A DNA stretch of 64,000 nt from Microbacterium sp. zg-B185. Its GTDB lineage: Bacteria; Actinomycetota; Actinomycetes; Actinomycetales; Microbacteriaceae. The position numbers and the translations under genes were made by a program. The stretch is taken from positions 1,736,001 to 1,800,000 of the forward strand of contig NZ_CP126739.1 in the NCBI RefSeq assembly GCF_030246885.1, in the 5' to 3' direction. A model generated the notes under the pieces. That model worked only from the letters and a program-made list of their open reading frames with translations. It did no database searches and was not told where the DNA came from. This document shows, piece by piece, positions 9,762 to 19,433 of this stretch (position 1 is the first letter of the stretch; each line of letters opens with the position of its first letter).

Positions 9762-10801
9762 CCGCGCCAGAACTGCAGGTCGACCTGGACGCGCTGGCCG
9801 CCAACATCGCGGTCGTCCGAGCGCGGGTCGCCCCGGCGCAGCTCATGCTCATCGTCAAGGATGACGCCTACGGACACGGCCTGACGGCGGTGGTGACCAG
9901 AGCTGCGGCCGAGGGCGTCGTCTGGTTCGGCGCGTTCGACGTGCGCGAGGCGCTTCGGACCCGCGCCGCGGTCGGCCCCAAGGCCCGCGTCTTCTCGTGG
10001 CTCACCGTCGGGGCGGACGAGATCACTGCGGCCCTGGCCGCGGACATCGACCTCGGGGTCGGCGACGCCGGCTTCCTGGAAGACATCGCGGCCGCGGCAC
10101 GCACGGCCGGCGCGCCTGCCCGGGTGCACTTGAAGATCGACACCGGCCTGCACCGCAACGGCATCCGTCCGGAGGAGTGGGACGCGATCCTCGGCCGGGC
10201 GCAGGCCCTCGCGACCGAAGGCCTGCTGCGCGTCGTCGGTGTCTGGAGTCACATCGCCGAAGCGAGCGACGCGGAGGACGACACCGCGCGTGCCCTGTTC
10301 GAGGACGCGGTCACGGCGGCGGAGGCGGCGGGATTCGCGCTGGACGTGCGCCACCTGTCCGCCAGCGCCGCCTCGTTCGCCCGGCCGGAGTTCCGCTACG
10401 ACCTCGCCCGGGTCGGGGCGTTCTGCTACGGCATCCGTCCCGCCGGCGGACCCGGTCAGGACGAGCTCGGCATCCGTCCGGTCGCCTCGCTCGTCGCGAC
10501 GGTCACGCACGTCGCGGACTACGCCGTCACGCTCGGCGTCGGCTCGCTGCACGGACTTCCCTCGACGCTTGCCCAGCATGCCCACCTCGAGGTGGCCGGA
10601 GACCGTCGCGAGGTTCGGCACGTCGGCGCGACCCACACGATGGTCGCGCCCTGGCGCGGGGCTGCGGTGGGGCAGCGGGTTGCCGTCGTCGGTCCGGACG
10701 GGACGTCGGCGACCGATCTGGCCGAGACGATCGGCACAGTCGGCGAGGAGCTCCTGGTGCGCGTGTCGCCGCTGGTGCGGCGGGCGTATCCGGGCCGGTA
10801 G
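9758..10801 (+). CDS. alr: Alanine-racemase-like subunit with intact PLP barrel but degenerate C-terminal domain
   Basis: A 347-residue PLP barrel protein. VKDDAYGHG holds Lys34 (PLP Schiff base, Lys39 equivalent) and Tyr38. KIDTGLHRNG holds Lys126 and Arg133 (Lys129 and Arg136 equivalents), WSHIAE holds His165, LSASAAS holds Ser203, and ARVGAFCYG holds Arg218 (Arg219 equivalent). In the C-terminal domain the VSYGxTY, GYADG and GRxCMD motifs are absent; the region reads GVGSLHGLPSTLAQHAH, so the second-subunit tyrosine is missing. The final VRRAYPG resembles the usual racemase end. The GTG start overlaps the preceding gene (GTGA at 9758-9761). The losses mirror those of the preceding protein, which points to a heteromeric racemase. 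The amino acid substrate is not certain. Confidence 0.88.
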   Translation: MTAPELQVDLDALAANIAVVRARVAPAQLMLIVKDDAYGHGLTAVVTRAAAEGVVWFGAFDVREALRTRAAVGPKARVFSWLTVGADEITAALAADIDLGVGDAGFLEDIAAAARTAGAPARVHLKIDTGLHRNGIRPEEWDAILGRAQALATEGLLRVVGVWSHIAEASDAEDDTARALFEDAVTAAEAAGFALDVRHLSASAASFARPEFRYDLARVGAFCYGIRPAGGPGQDELGIRPVASLVATVTHVADYAVTLGVGSLHGLPSTLAQHAHLEVAGDRREVRHVGATHTMVAPWRGAAVGQRVAVVGPDGTSATDLAETIGTVGEELLVRVSPLVRRAYPGR

Positions 10802-10804
10802 GAC

Positions 10805-11026
10805 TCAGACGGACTCGAGCAGTCGAGCCGTCTCGTCGTGCCAGCTGGTGGCCATCGACCGCAGCTTCTCTTCGTACTTGCGACCGTGGTGGGCGCAGAA
10901 CAGCAGCTCGCTGCCGTTGACCTCGGCGGCGATGTAGGCCTGTGCTCCACACGAGTCGCACCGGTCCAGCGCGGTCAGGCGGTACTCGAGGACGGCGGGC
11001 TCGGTCGGTGTCGAAAGCGTGTTCAT
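10805..11026 (-). CDS. Small zinc-ribbon-like protein (DUF7455 type)
   Basis: A 73-residue conserved actinobacterial protein. The motifs RCDSCGAQA and LFCAHHGRKYEE give a CxxC plus CxxH set typical of a bound zinc. The ATG at 11026 has a strong AGGAGGA site. It ends three bases after the convergent racemase gene. The function is unknown; a regulatory or RNA polymerase-linked role has not been shown. The family name is from memory and less certain than the gene itself. Confidence 0.8.
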   Translation of the reverse strand: MNTLSTPTEPAVLEYRLTALDRCDSCGAQAYIAAEVNGSELLFCAHHGRKYEEKLRSMATSWHDETARLLESV

Positions 11027-11188
11027 CTCGGGTCCTCCTCGTAAGCGTCGCTCGTCTCGATCCCTTGCGGGTCCTCACATACAACCACGCGATCCATGGG
11101 GGAATGCCCGGAAGCCATCACATTTCGCTCAGCGCGTACGCGCGGCCCGTTCCCCGTGTCTGTGCATAGGGCTCCCGACCACCGCGGA

Positions 11189-11194
11189 TACGCT
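11189..11194 (+). promoter_or_regulatory. Weak candidate -10 element (TACGCT) for parE
   Basis: TACGCT ends eight bases before the GTG at 11203, and no ribosome site is visible. The spacing is slightly longer than at other leaderless candidates here. Confidence 0.3.
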
Positions 11195-11202
11195 TGACGA
11201 TT

Positions 11203-13272
11203 GTGACCTCCGAGTATTCCGCCCACCATCTGCAGGTGCTGGAAGGACTCGAAGCGGTCCGCAAGCGCCCGGGCATGTATATCGGCTCGACCGACTCTCG
11301 CGGTGTCATGCACTGCCTCTGGGAGATCATCGACAACTCTGTCGATGAGGCGCTGGGCGGGCACGGCAGTCGCATCGACGTGATCCTGCACAGTGACGGC
11401 AGTGTCGAGGTCCGTGACCGGGCACGCGGCATCCCGGTGGATATCGAACCGCGCACCGGCCTGTCCGGGGTCGAGGTGGTGTTCACGAAGCTGCATGCCG
11501 GCGGCAAGTTCGGCGGCGGCTCGTACGCGGCATCCGGCGGCCTGCACGGTGTCGGTGCCTCCGTCGTGAATGCGCTCTCCGCGCGACTGGACGTCGAGGT
11601 GGACCGGGGCGGCAAGACCTGGGCGATGTCGTTCCATCGCGGCGAACCGGGTGTCTTCGCCAACGGCAGCCCGGAATCGGCCTTCACACCCTTCGAGGAC
11701 CGCAGCGAGCTGCGCGTGGTCGGCAAGGTGGCCAAGGGCGTCACCGGCAGCCGGATCCGTTACTGGGCGGATCCGCAGATCTTCACGAAGGATGCCGCGT
11801 TCCACCTCGACGAACTGGAGCAGCGCGCGCGGCAGACGGCGTTCTTGATCCCCGGTCTCGAGATCGTCATCCGCGACGAGCGCGGGGACGAGCCGGTCGA
11901 GAACTCCTACCGCTTCGACGGCGGGATCTCGGAGTTCGCGGAGTTCCTCGCGCCCGATGCGCCCATCACCGACACGTGGCGTCTGACCGGCACCGGCACG
12001 TTCACCGAGACCGTCCCGGTCCTGCAGCCCACCGGCGCGATGGTTCCCACCGAGCTGGCCCGGGAGTGCGTCGTGGACATCGCGCTGCGCTGGGGAATCG
12101 GCTACGAGACGGTGCAGCGGTCCTTCGTCAACATCATCGCCACGCCGAAGGGCGGTACGCACCAGGCCGGGTTCGAGCTGGGCCTGATGAAGGTGCTCCG
12201 CTCGCAGATCGAGCAGAACGCGCGCCGGCTCAAGGTGGGCAACGACAAGATCGACAAGGATGACATCCTCGCGGGTCTGACCGCCGTGCTGACCGTTCGT
12301 CTGCCGGAGCCGCAGTTCGAGGGCCAGACGAAGGAGATCCTCGGTACGCCCGCCGTCCGCCAGATCGTCGCGAATGTCGTGGCGTCGGAGCTGGCCGCGA
12401 AGTTCGCCTCGACCAAGCGCGACGACAAGTCCCAGGCCGCGCAGCTGCTGGACAAGATCGTCTCCGAGATGAAGGCGCGCATCTCCGCCCGCACGCACAA
12501 GGAGACGCAGCGCCGCAAGAACGCGCTGGAGTCCTCGTCGCTGCCGACGAAGCTGGCCGACTGCCGCACCAACGACGTCGCCTCCTCGGAGCTGTTCATC
12601 GTCGAGGGCGACTCCGCGCTGGGCACGGCCAAGCTCGCCCGCAACAGCGAGTATCAGGCGCTGCTTCCCATCCGCGGGAAGATCCTGAACGTGCAGAAGG
12701 CCTCGGTCAGCGACATGCTCTCCAACGCCGAGTGCGCCGCGATCATCCAGGTGATCGGCGCCGGCTCGGGACGCTCGTTCGACCTGGACGCCGCCCGCTA
12801 CGGCAAGATCATCCTGATGAGCGATGCCGACGTCGACGGCGCGCACATCCGCACCCTGCTGCTGACGCTGTTCTTCCGGTACATGCGGCCGCTGATCGAC
12901 GACGGCCGCGTGTACGCGGCCGTGCCGCCGCTGCACCGCGTGATCGTCACGAACCCCGGCACGAAGCCGAACGACACGATCTACACCTACAGCGAGCAGG
13001 AGCTGCACGCCCTGCTGGCCAAGCTCACCAAGGCGGGCAAGCGCTGGCAGGAGCCCATCCAGCGCTATAAGGGCCTCGGCGAGATGGATGCCGATCAGCT
13101 GGCGACCACGACGATGGACCGCGCCGGACGCGCCCTGCGGCGCGTGCGGATGACGGATGCCGAAGCGGCGGCATCCGTCTTCGAACTGCTCATGGGCAAC
13201 GACGTCGCTCCGCGCAAGGAGTTCATCATCGACTCCAGCGACCGCCTGGGCCGCGAGCGCATCGACGCCTGA
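11203..13272 (+). CDS. parE: Type IIA topoisomerase subunit B (topoisomerase IV ParE-like)
   Basis: The ATPase subunit of a second type II topoisomerase. The GHKL ATP site is seen in DNSVDEALGG and GGLHGVGASVVNALS, and the TOPRIM metal site in LFIVEGDSA and MSDADVDGAHIR. The C-terminal YKGLGEMDADQLATTTMD is typical. The start was set at GTG 11203 (MTSEYSAHHL, 689 residues); an in-frame TTG lies at 11194. The partner A subunit is convergent at 13748-16204 rather than in an operon. Since gyrBA of actinobacteria usually sits at the origin, this pair is called topoisomerase IV-like; enzyme type is inferred, not proven. Confidence 0.92.
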   Translation: MTSEYSAHHLQVLEGLEAVRKRPGMYIGSTDSRGVMHCLWEIIDNSVDEALGGHGSRIDVILHSDGSVEVRDRARGIPVDIEPRTGLSGVEVVFTKLHAGGKFGGGSYAASGGLHGVGASVVNALSARLDVEVDRGGKTWAMSFHRGEPGVFANGSPESAFTPFEDRSELRVVGKVAKGVTGSRIRYWADPQIFTKDAAFHLDELEQRARQTAFLIPGLEIVIRDERGDEPVENSYRFDGGISEFAEFLAPDAPITDTWRLTGTGTFTETVPVLQPTGAMVPTELARECVVDIALRWGIGYETVQRSFVNIIATPKGGTHQAGFELGLMKVLRSQIEQNARRLKVGNDKIDKDDILAGLTAVLTVRLPEPQFEGQTKEILGTPAVRQIVANVVASELAAKFASTKRDDKSQAAQLLDKIVSEMKARISARTHKETQRRKNALESSSLPTKLADCRTNDVASSELFIVEGDSALGTAKLARNSEYQALLPIRGKILNVQKASVSDMLSNAECAAIIQVIGAGSGRSFDLDAARYGKIILMSDADVDGAHIRTLLLTLFFRYMRPLIDDGRVYAAVPPLHRVIVTNPGTKPNDTIYTYSEQELHALLAKLTKAGKRWQEPIQRYKGLGEMDADQLATTTMDRAGRALRRVRMTDAEAAASVFELLMGNDVAPRKEFIIDSSDRLGRERIDA

Positions 13273-13273
13273 G

Positions 13274-13289
13274 CCCGCGCTCGCGCGGG
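13274..13289 (+). terminator. Small GC hairpin after parE
   Basis: CCCGCG and CGCGGG form a 6-bp stem around a CTCG loop two bases after the parE stop. No T tract follows, so termination is uncertain. Confidence 0.4.
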
Positions 13290-13340
13290 TGTATTCGCGC
13301 CGTGGGTGTGCGGTTGCTCGCGTCTCGGCGCCTCATTCTG

Positions 13341-13670
13341 CTCGCCTGTCGCACTCTGCGGCTCACACCGCGCTTGGTGACAGGGAAGCCCTGGCCCGGC
13401 GTCGCGGCGTTCGCGACTCGATCGACCTCGTCCGCTCGCCTGTCGCACTCTGCGGCCCCGCCCGCACTTCGGGACAGGGGAACCCTTGCCCGGCGTCGCG
13501 GCGTTCGCGACTCGATCGACCTCGTCCGCTCGCCTGTCGCACTCTGCGGCCCCGCCCGCACTTCGGGACAGGGGAACCCTTGCCCGGCGTCGCGGCGTTC
13601 GCGACTCGATCGACCTCGTCCGCTCGCCTGTCGCAATCTGAGGCTCCGCCCGCACCTCGGGACAGGGGAG
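13341..13670. repeat. 94-bp tandem repeat, about 3.5 copies, between parE and parC
   Basis: Copies start at 13341, 13435, 13529 and 13623, exactly 94 bases apart. The copies at 13435 and 13529 are identical over 94 bases. The first is diverged and the last is partial (ending near 13670). Each full unit has GTCGCG-GCGTT-CGCGAC (a 6-bp stem with a 5-base loop) and paired CCTGTC/GACAGG arms, so transcripts could fold on either strand. The array fills most of the 475-base gap between the two convergent topoisomerase genes, which otherwise holds no credible gene. The reading frames through it are open only because of the repeat period and GC content. Confidence 0.95.
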
Positions 13671-13747
13671 CCGAGTTCACCCGCACAGTCGGATCACCGC
13701 CGATGCCACGTGACGGCCGCCGCCACGGTAGGCGGTACCGCGCGCGG

Positions 13748-16204
13748 TCAGCGGACGGCGGTGCCGACCGCGGCGATGACGCCCTCGAGCGGCTGGCCCG
13801 AGGCATCCCGTTTCGCGCCGGGCTCCGGGAGGGAGCGCGTGGCACCGTCCGCGCCGACGGCACGCGGCTCTGTGCCGACCCAGCCGAGGGTCAAGGTGTC
13901 CTCGCCCTTCAGGAAGCGCTGCGCGCGCACACCGCCGGTCGCACGCCCTTTGGCGGGGAACTCTGCGAAGTCCGAGACCTTCCCGGTGACGGCATCCGCA
14001 CCGGCCAGGGCCTGCGTGCTGCCCGCGAGCGTCACCACGAACACATCCGTCGCATCGGCGTCCACGACGTTGAAGCCGATGACCCTCTCACCGGGCGCCA
14101 CCCGGACACCGGCCATGCCGCCCGCCGACCGGCCTTGCGGCCGCACCGAGGCGGCCTCGAAGCGCAGCAGCTGCGCATCGGAGGTGATGAAGACGAGCTC
14201 GCTGTCGTCGGGGGCGGATGCCGCACCCACGACGCGATCGCCGGGCTTGAGCGCGATGATCTCGGCGTCCTGCTTGGGGCCGATCTCACTCGCAGCGACG
14301 CGCTTGACGATGCCCTGCGCAGTGCCCAACGCGATCGTCGGGGACTCCACGAGTGGAACCAGCGCGACGACGTGTTCGTCCTTGCCGAGGGAGAGATAGT
14401 GGTCTGCCCGCGTGCCCGCGGACAGCTGCACGGAATTGCCGGGCACCGAAGGCAGATCCACCGGCGAGAAGCGGATGAGGCGTCCCGCAGTGGTCACGGC
14501 GCCGATGTCGCCGCGGCTGGTGGTGTCCACGTGGGAGCGGACGGCATCGTGCTTGGAACGGCGCGCGGGCGGCACGATCCCGCCGTTGGGGACATCCGCC
14601 GTCATCTCGGCGCGCACCATCCGCCCGGTCGCGGAGAGGAAGACGCGGCACGGCGCGTCCGAGATCTGCAGGTCCGCGACGGCGGCGGCGCTGCGCGATC
14701 GCGGCTGGACGGGTCCGCCGTTCAGCAGAAGCGTCCGGCGCGGCGTGCCGTACGTGTCGGCGGCGATGCCGAGCTCCTTGGCGACCTGCCCGCGCAGCAG
14801 CACGTCGCTGCCCAGGAGCCGCTCGAGTTCGGCGATCTCCGCCTTGAGGGAGTCGCGCTCGGTCTCCAGCTCGAGGCGGGAGAACTTCGTGAGCCGACGC
14901 AGACGCAGCTCGAGGATGTACTCGGCCTGTGCGAGCGAGAGGTCGAAAACCTCCTGCAGTCGCGTCCGTGCCTGCTCGCCGTCGTCCGAGGCGCGGATGA
15001 CCTGGATGACCTCGTCGATGTCGACGATCGCGATGAGGAGGCCTTCGACCAGGTGCAGTCGCTCCTGCTTGCGGGCCAGCCGGTACCGGCTCCGGCGCGT
15101 CACGACCTGCAGACGGTGATCGAGGTACACGCGGAGCAGTTCGCGCAGACCCAGGGTCCGCGGCTGCCCGCCGACCAGCGCGACGTTGTTGATGCTGAAC
15201 GAGTCCTCGAGGGGGGTCAGCCGATACAGGTGCTCCAGCACGGCCTGCGGATCGAAACCGGTCTTGATCGCGATGACGAGGCGGAGCCCGTGGTGGCGGT
15301 CGGTGAGGTCGGTGACATCGGCGATGCCCTGCAGCTTCTTGGCCTGGACGGCATCCTTGATCTTCTCGATGATCCGCTCCGGGCCGACCAGATACGGCAG
15401 CTCCGTGACGACCAGCCCGGTACGACGCGGCCCGAGCGATTCGATCGCGACCTTCGCGCGGGTGCGGAAGCTGCCGCGCCCGGTCGTGTACGCGTCCTTG
15501 ATGCCGTCTAGACCCACGACGACCGCGCCCGAGGGCAGATCCGGCCCCGGAACGAACTCCATCAGGTCCTCGACCGTGGCGTCCGGATTCTCCAGGAGGT
15601 GGATGGCGGCGCCGATGACTTCGACGAGGTTGTGCGGCGCCATGTTGGTCGCCATGCCTACCGCGATGCCGGTCGCGCCGTTGACCAGAAGATTCGGATA
15701 GGCCGCGGCCAGCACCTCGGGCTGCTGGAACTGGCCGTCGTAGTTGGGGATGAAATCGACGACGTCCTCATCCAGGCCCTCGGTGAGTGCGAGCGCCGCC
15801 GGGGCCAGTCGCGCCTCGGTGTAGCGCGGCGCGGCCGGACCGTCATCCAGCGAGCCGAAATTGCCGTGGCCGTCCACCAGCGGGACCCGCAGCGAGAAGG
15901 ACTGCGCGAGCCGGACGAGAGCGTCGTAGATGGGAGCGTCGCCGTGCGGGTGCAGCTTTCCCATCACCTCGCCCACGACCCGGGCGCTCTTGACGTGGCC
16001 GCGGTCCGGTCGCAGACCCATCTCGGCCATCTGGTACAGGATGCGACGCTGCACCGGCTTCAGCCCGTCGCGTGCGTCCGGCAGCGCGCGCGAGTAGATG
16101 ACCGAGTAGGCGTATTCGAGGAACGAGCCCTGCATCTCGGCGGAGACGTCGACGTCTTCGATGCGCTCCTCGGCGGGCGAGGATCCTGTGGGCGATGCGG
16201 GCAT
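13748..16204 (-). CDS. parC: Type IIA topoisomerase subunit A (topoisomerase IV ParC-like)
   Basis: An 818-residue DNA breakage-reunion subunit. The N-terminal winged-helix region has [18 protein letters not shown], and the catalytic tyrosine lies in [11 protein letters not shown] coiled-coil tower precedes a C-terminal beta-propeller with repeats such as [11 protein letters not shown] and [11 protein letters not shown]. The QRRGGKG-type GyrA box is not seen, which favours ParC over GyrA. The ATG at 16204 (MPASPTGSS) has GAGG ten bases upstream; longer in-frame starts would overlap the divergent phosphodiesterase gene. The partner is parE, read toward it. Confidence 0.9.
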   Translation of the reverse strand: MPASPTGSSPAEERIEDVDVSAEMQGSFLEYAYSVIYSRALPDARDGLKPVQRRILYQMAEMGLRPDRGHVKSARVVGEVMGKLHPHGDAPIYDALVRLAQSFSLRVPLVDGHGNFGSLDDGPAAPRYTEARLAPAALALTEGLDEDVVDFIPNYDGQFQQPEVLAAAYPNLLVNGATGIAVGMATNMAPHNLVEVIGAAIHLLENPDATVEDLMEFVPGPDLPSGAVVVGLDGIKDAYTTGRGSFRTRAKVAIESLGPRRTGLVVTELPYLVGPERIIEKIKDAVQAKKLQGIADVTDLTDRHHGLRLVIAIKTGFDPQAVLEHLYRLTPLEDSFSINNVALVGGQPRTLGLRELLRVYLDHRLQVVTRRSRYRLARKQERLHLVEGLLIAIVDIDEVIQVIRASDDGEQARTRLQEVFDLSLAQAEYILELRLRRLTKFSRLELETERDSLKAEIAELERLLGSDVLLRGQVAKELGIAADTYGTPRRTLLLNGGPVQPRSRSAAAVADLQISDAPCRVFLSATGRMVRAEMTADVPNGGIVPPARRSKHDAVRSHVDTTSRGDIGAVTTAGRLIRFSPVDLPSVPGNSVQLSAGTRADHYLSLGKDEHVVALVPLVESPTIALGTAQGIVKRVAASEIGPKQDAEIIALKPGDRVVGAASAPDDSELVFITSDAQLLRFEAASVRPQGRSAGGMAGVRVAPGERVIGFNVVDADATDVFVVTLAGSTQALAGADAVTGKVSDFAEFPAKGRATGGVRAQRFLKGEDTLTLGWVGTEPRAVGADGATRSLPEPGAKRDASGQPLEGVIAAVGTAVR

Positions 16205-16269
16205 GACGATGTGGCCTCGGGAGACGGCGGTCGGAGAGGGGCTCCCGCCGGTGTGCGAGACTGGCCCCG

Positions 16270-17394
16270 ATGTCACTCAGCCTACCCGCGGAGCCGCGAC
16301 GAGCCCGCAGCCTCACCGGTGTCGCGCCGCAGATGATCGCCGCGCTGGATGGCACGTCGGACTGGTTCGCCCCGGCCCGCAGCGTCATCGTTTTCGTCAT
16401 CGACGGACTGGGCGCCGCCAACCTCGGCGCGCGCGCCGGCCATGCCCGGTTCCTGTCCTCGGCCGCGTCGAAGAAGGATGTCGCGCGCACCGTCTTCCCG
16501 TCCACCACCGCCTCCGCGCTGACCAGCCTGCTGACCGGAGTCCGACCGGGCGAGCACGGGATCGTCGGGTATCGGGTGCTCGACCCGGACAGCGACCACG
16601 TCCTCAATCAGCTGCGCGGCTGGGACACGGACGGTCTGGATATCGCGTGGCAGCGCGCGGAGCCGCTCACCGAGCGGCACGCCGCCGGTGGCCGGCCGTC
16701 GTTCATCGTCTCCAAGGGGGAGTACGCCGGCACCGGGTTCACCACGGCGATCATGCGCGGTGCCCAGTTCGTCGCTGTGGAAGACCTCGCCGAGCGCACC
16801 CGGACCGCCGCCGACCTGGCAGCGCGCAACCCCGGGGCGTTCGTCTACGTCTACGCGCCGGATCTGGACGCGATCGGTCACAAGCGCGGGTGGCAATCCG
16901 ACGAGTGGGTGGCAGCGCTGGAGCGGGTGGATGCCGCGTCCCGCATCCTGTCCGACGCGCTCGCTCCCGGTACCGGTGCGGTCATCACGGCCGACCACGG
17001 CATGGTCGACGTCCCCCGACATCGGCACGTGCTCCTGACCGACGACGACGATCTGCTCGACGGAGTCCGTCACATCGGCGGGGAACCCCGGATGCTGCAC
17101 CTGTACGCCGAGCCCGGTATGTCTGAGGACCTGCTCGGAAGGTGGACGGAATCCGAATCGGACCGCTCGTGGGTGCTCTCGCGCAGCCAAGCGGTCGACG
17201 CGGGTCTGTTCGGTCCGGTGTCCACCGACGTGCTGCCGCGGATCGGCGACGTGCTGGTGGCGGCGCGTGCCGGGATCGCCTACTACGACGACCGGCTCGA
17301 GGACAAGGGCGCCCAGCGGATGGTCGGGCAGCACGGATCGCTCACCGACGAGGAGCGGACCGTGCCGCTCATCCGACTCGGCGCGTTCGCCTGA
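16270..17394 (+). CDS. Alkaline phosphatase superfamily protein (nucleotide pyrophosphatase/phosphodiesterase type)
   Basis: A 374-residue metal-dependent phosphoesterase. Metal ligands are visible in [13 protein letters not shown], the nucleophile region [15 protein letters not shown] (Thr), the [12 protein letters not shown] segment (Asp/His) and ITADHGMVD (Asp-His). The final His is in MVGQHGSL. No signal peptide is seen, so it appears cytosolic, unlike many relatives. It is divergent from parC with 65 bases between, and ends eight bases before the convergent sepH. The substrate is unknown. Confidence 0.85.
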   Translation: MSLSLPAEPRRARSLTGVAPQMIAALDGTSDWFAPARSVIVFVIDGLGAANLGARAGHARFLSSAASKKDVARTVFPSTTASALTSLLTGVRPGEHGIVGYRVLDPDSDHVLNQLRGWDTDGLDIAWQRAEPLTERHAAGGRPSFIVSKGEYAGTGFTTAIMRGAQFVAVEDLAERTRTAADLAARNPGAFVYVYAPDLDAIGHKRGWQSDEWVAALERVDAASRILSDALAPGTGAVITADHGMVDVPRHRHVLLTDDDDLLDGVRHIGGEPRMLHLYAEPGMSEDLLGRWTESESDRSWVLSRSQAVDAGLFGPVSTDVLPRIGDVLVAARAGIAYYDDRLEDKGAQRMVGQHGSLTDEERTVPLIRLGAFA

Positions 17395-17402
17395 CCGACG
17401 GT

Positions 17403-18443
17403 TCAGTCGTCGCTGCGTGCCCCGAACACGATCTCGTCCCACGACGGCATCGACGGCCGGCCCTTGCGCCGACCCGCGGCCTCGGCCACGGCCGATTGCT
17501 GCTCGTCGTCATGCTCGCGCGTCTGCTCCGCGTCGGCGCGCGGGGTCTCGTCATACCCGGGCTCGAGTGCGTCGAAAAGCGCCACGGGCGCATGCGGGCG
17601 GGCGGAGGGCAGCTCCTCCGTGCCCGGCAGCGGCTCCCGCTGGCCCCGGCGTCGGCGGAGCGCTTCGAGCAGATCTGCCGTCTCCGAGGACGTGACCGGC
17701 ATCGCGGTCGCGCGTTTCATGGCGGCCTCCTGCACGGCCGGCGCCACCGGCTCACGCAGATCGGGGGATTCCATGTCCGCCTCGGGCATCCGCCGCGGAC
17801 CGAAGGCGCCGCTGTCGAAGCGCGTGTCGTCCTTGGCCGGTGACGCGTCGAGCGCGCGGAGCCGGGGGATCAGCCCCTCAGGCAGGGAGCCCTGCCGGGA
17901 GAGTTGAATCGCGTCCGCGTTCAGCGGCGACAGCGTGCTGCGCCGGGGGTCGAAACCCCAACGCGCGTCGTGGTCGACCTCGTTCGCGGTGAACTCCAGC
18001 TTGACGATCCAGCCGCCGGGGCCCTTCCAGCTGGTCCAGCGCTCACCCGACGCGCCGGCCTCGGCCAGCTTGGCGCGGACTGCGCTGCCGAAAGTGGGGT
18101 GGATATCCGGATCGAGTTCGGCGCCGAGGAGAACGGGAACGGCCAGGGCCTGTCCGACGACGTGCTCGCGTTCGGCGAGCACCGGTCCCTCGAAGCGTGC
18201 GATGTCCTCGACGCGCGCGCCGAGCAGAGCGGCGACCTCGTCGGCGGACATGCCCGCGCGGATGTGCGATTGGATCTCGCGCGGGCTGGGCCGCACGGTC
18301 TGCGGATCGCCGTCGCGTTCCCTGCGCGCTTTGCGCAGCTCGACGCGCAATACGTCATCGACGGGGAGCGAAAACCGCTCACCCGACTCGGTCACCAGGA
18401 CGAGCACCTCGTCCTCGGTTCCGATCACTTTGAGCTGTTCCAT
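17403..18443 (-). CDS. sepH: Septation protein SepH
   Basis: SepH (DUF3071) promotes FtsZ assembly in actinobacterial division. The 346-residue protein has the conserved N-terminal domain (about 1-190), including RPSPREIQSHIRAGMSADEVA, a helix-turn-helix-like segment. A disordered acidic linker follows, and then the conserved C-terminal tail RKGRPSMPSWDEIVFG. The ATG at 18443 has GGAGGGG eight bases upstream; the open frame continues to 18572, but that part lacks family similarity. Divergent from the DUF4193 gene. Confidence 0.92.
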   Translation of the reverse strand: MEQLKVIGTEDEVLVLVTESGERFSLPVDDVLRVELRKARRERDGDPQTVRPSPREIQSHIRAGMSADEVAALLGARVEDIARFEGPVLAEREHVVGQALAVPVLLGAELDPDIHPTFGSAVRAKLAEAGASGERWTSWKGPGGWIVKLEFTANEVDHDARWGFDPRRSTLSPLNADAIQLSRQGSLPEGLIPRLRALDASPAKDDTRFDSGAFGPRRMPEADMESPDLREPVAPAVQEAAMKRATAMPVTSSETADLLEALRRRRGQREPLPGTEELPSARPHAPVALFDALEPGYDETPRADAEQTREHDDEQQSAVAEAAGRRKGRPSMPSWDEIVFGARSDD

Positions 18444-18655
18444 GCGAAAAGCCCCTCCGATCCAGCGGTGTGCGCCCATGGTTACACAGCGGTTGCCATA
18501 CGACGGGAATATCTCTCGCGCGCCGCGAGTTTCACGGCACGCAGGACCCGGAACCGACAGTGCATTTGCCAAATGAGTTCAGGTCGTGCAAACTATCGCC
18601 GCCCCGACAGGGTCAGTGCACGCAAGCTATTCCCCGGAAGTTGAGACGTTTACGC

Positions 18656-18949
18656 ATGGCCACGGATTACGACGCCCCCCGCAAGACCGAAGATGACAGC
18701 GAATCGATCGAGGCGCTCAAAGAGCGCGTCCCCGACAAGCTGTCCGGATCGGTCGACGCGGAAGACGCCGACAACCCCTCGGGGTTCGAGCTGCCGGGTG
18801 CGGACCTCTCCGACCTCGAGCTGGATGTCGTCGTACTGCCCGCCCAGGAGGACGAGTTCACCTGCGTGAGCTGCTTCCTGGTCAAGCACCGCTCGCAGCT
18901 GGATCACGAGGACTCCGACGGTCCTATCTGCCGGGAGTGCGCGGCGTAG
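18656..18949 (+). CDS. DUF4193 family protein
   Basis: A 97-residue actinobacterial protein with an acidic N-terminal half and two Cys pairs, FTCVSC and ICREC, that probably bind zinc. It begins MATDYDAPRKTEDD, the family's usual start. The 210-base gap to sepH holds its promoter; TTGCCA near 18562 followed by AAACTA is a possible but weak pair. The function is unknown. It lies in a conserved block with sepH and dut. Confidence 0.88.
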   Translation: MATDYDAPRKTEDDSESIEALKERVPDKLSGSVDAEDADNPSGFELPGADLSDLELDVVVLPAQEDEFTCVSCFLVKHRSQLDHEDSDGPICRECAA

Positions 18950-19421
18950 CCTGCGCGCGCCGCAGCGCGGCCGCCAGCCGGTCCGGCGTCCGCGTGGAGA
19001 TGACCCAGGACGGCGCCGGATCGTCCGGGTCGGTGATCGCGACGATCACCAGGCCGTCGATCCCCCCGCGGATGACGTGCCACGATCTCGGGTTCAAACC
19101 GGGGCCGCGCGCGTTGCGGGCTTCGTCGCCGGTGAGGATCGCGACATCGCCGGTCAAGGCGACGTCGATGTGCGCGCGCCCCGCGGTCAGGACTCCGTCG
19201 CGGACCTCGACCACCGGGGAGCCTGCGACCAGCAGCCAGATGAAGCACACCCCGATCGCCGCTCCGGCGACCAGCGCGAGTGTCGTGTCGAACGGCGAGA
19301 GCACCAGAGCTGCCATCGGGGCGACGACGGCTGCGCTTGCGATCACCCACAGGGACGGGCTGAGTCGTTCTCGGTAGCGGGTGACGGAATTGCCGCGGGC
19401 GCCGCTCGCTGTCTTCTGCAT
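18924..19421 (-). CDS. DUF3093 family membrane protein
   Basis: A 165-residue protein with two close transmembrane helices near the N terminus (VIASAAVVAPMAALVL and LALVAGAAIGVCFIWLL), followed by a soluble domain with conserved GPGLNPRSWHVIRGGI and DPDDPAPSWVISTR. It is one of the conserved actinobacterial genes beside dut. The start could be ATG 19421 or ATG 19430; neither has a well-spaced ribosome site. Its 3' end overlaps the end of the DUF4193 gene by 26 bases on the other strand. Function unknown. Confidence 0.83.
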   Translation of the reverse strand: MQKTASGARGNSVTRYRERLSPSLWVIASAAVVAPMAALVLSPFDTTLALVAGAAIGVCFIWLLVAGSPVVEVRDGVLTAGRAHIDVALTGDVAILTGDEARNARGPGLNPRSWHVIRGGIDGLVIVAITDPDDPAPSWVISTRTPDRLAAALRRAQATPRTPGR

Positions 19422-19427
19422 TACCCT
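19422..19427 (+). promoter_or_regulatory. Candidate -10 element (TACCCT) for leaderless dut
   Basis: TACCCT is followed by six bases and the dut GTG at 19434. The divergent DUF3093 start is at 19421 or 19430, so this -10 lies at or inside that gene's first codons. Confidence 0.45.
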
Positions 19428-19433
19428 CATTGC

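Noticed and set aside
9036..10801. Racemase pair as one gene broken by a frameshift or sequencing error
   Set aside because: The first protein already contains a complete C-terminal domain and the second a complete barrel plus its own C-terminal end. Rejoining them gives no normal single racemase, and the GTGA overlap is typical of real gene pairs.
13341..13670. CRISPR array
   Set aside because: The units are contiguous 94-base tandem copies with no unique spacers and no cas genes nearby.
13157..15511. Plus-strand open frame of 784 codons through the repeats and parC
   Set aside because: A shadow of parC joined to the repeat array; repeated peptide blocks merely reflect the 94-base repeat read in shifting frames.
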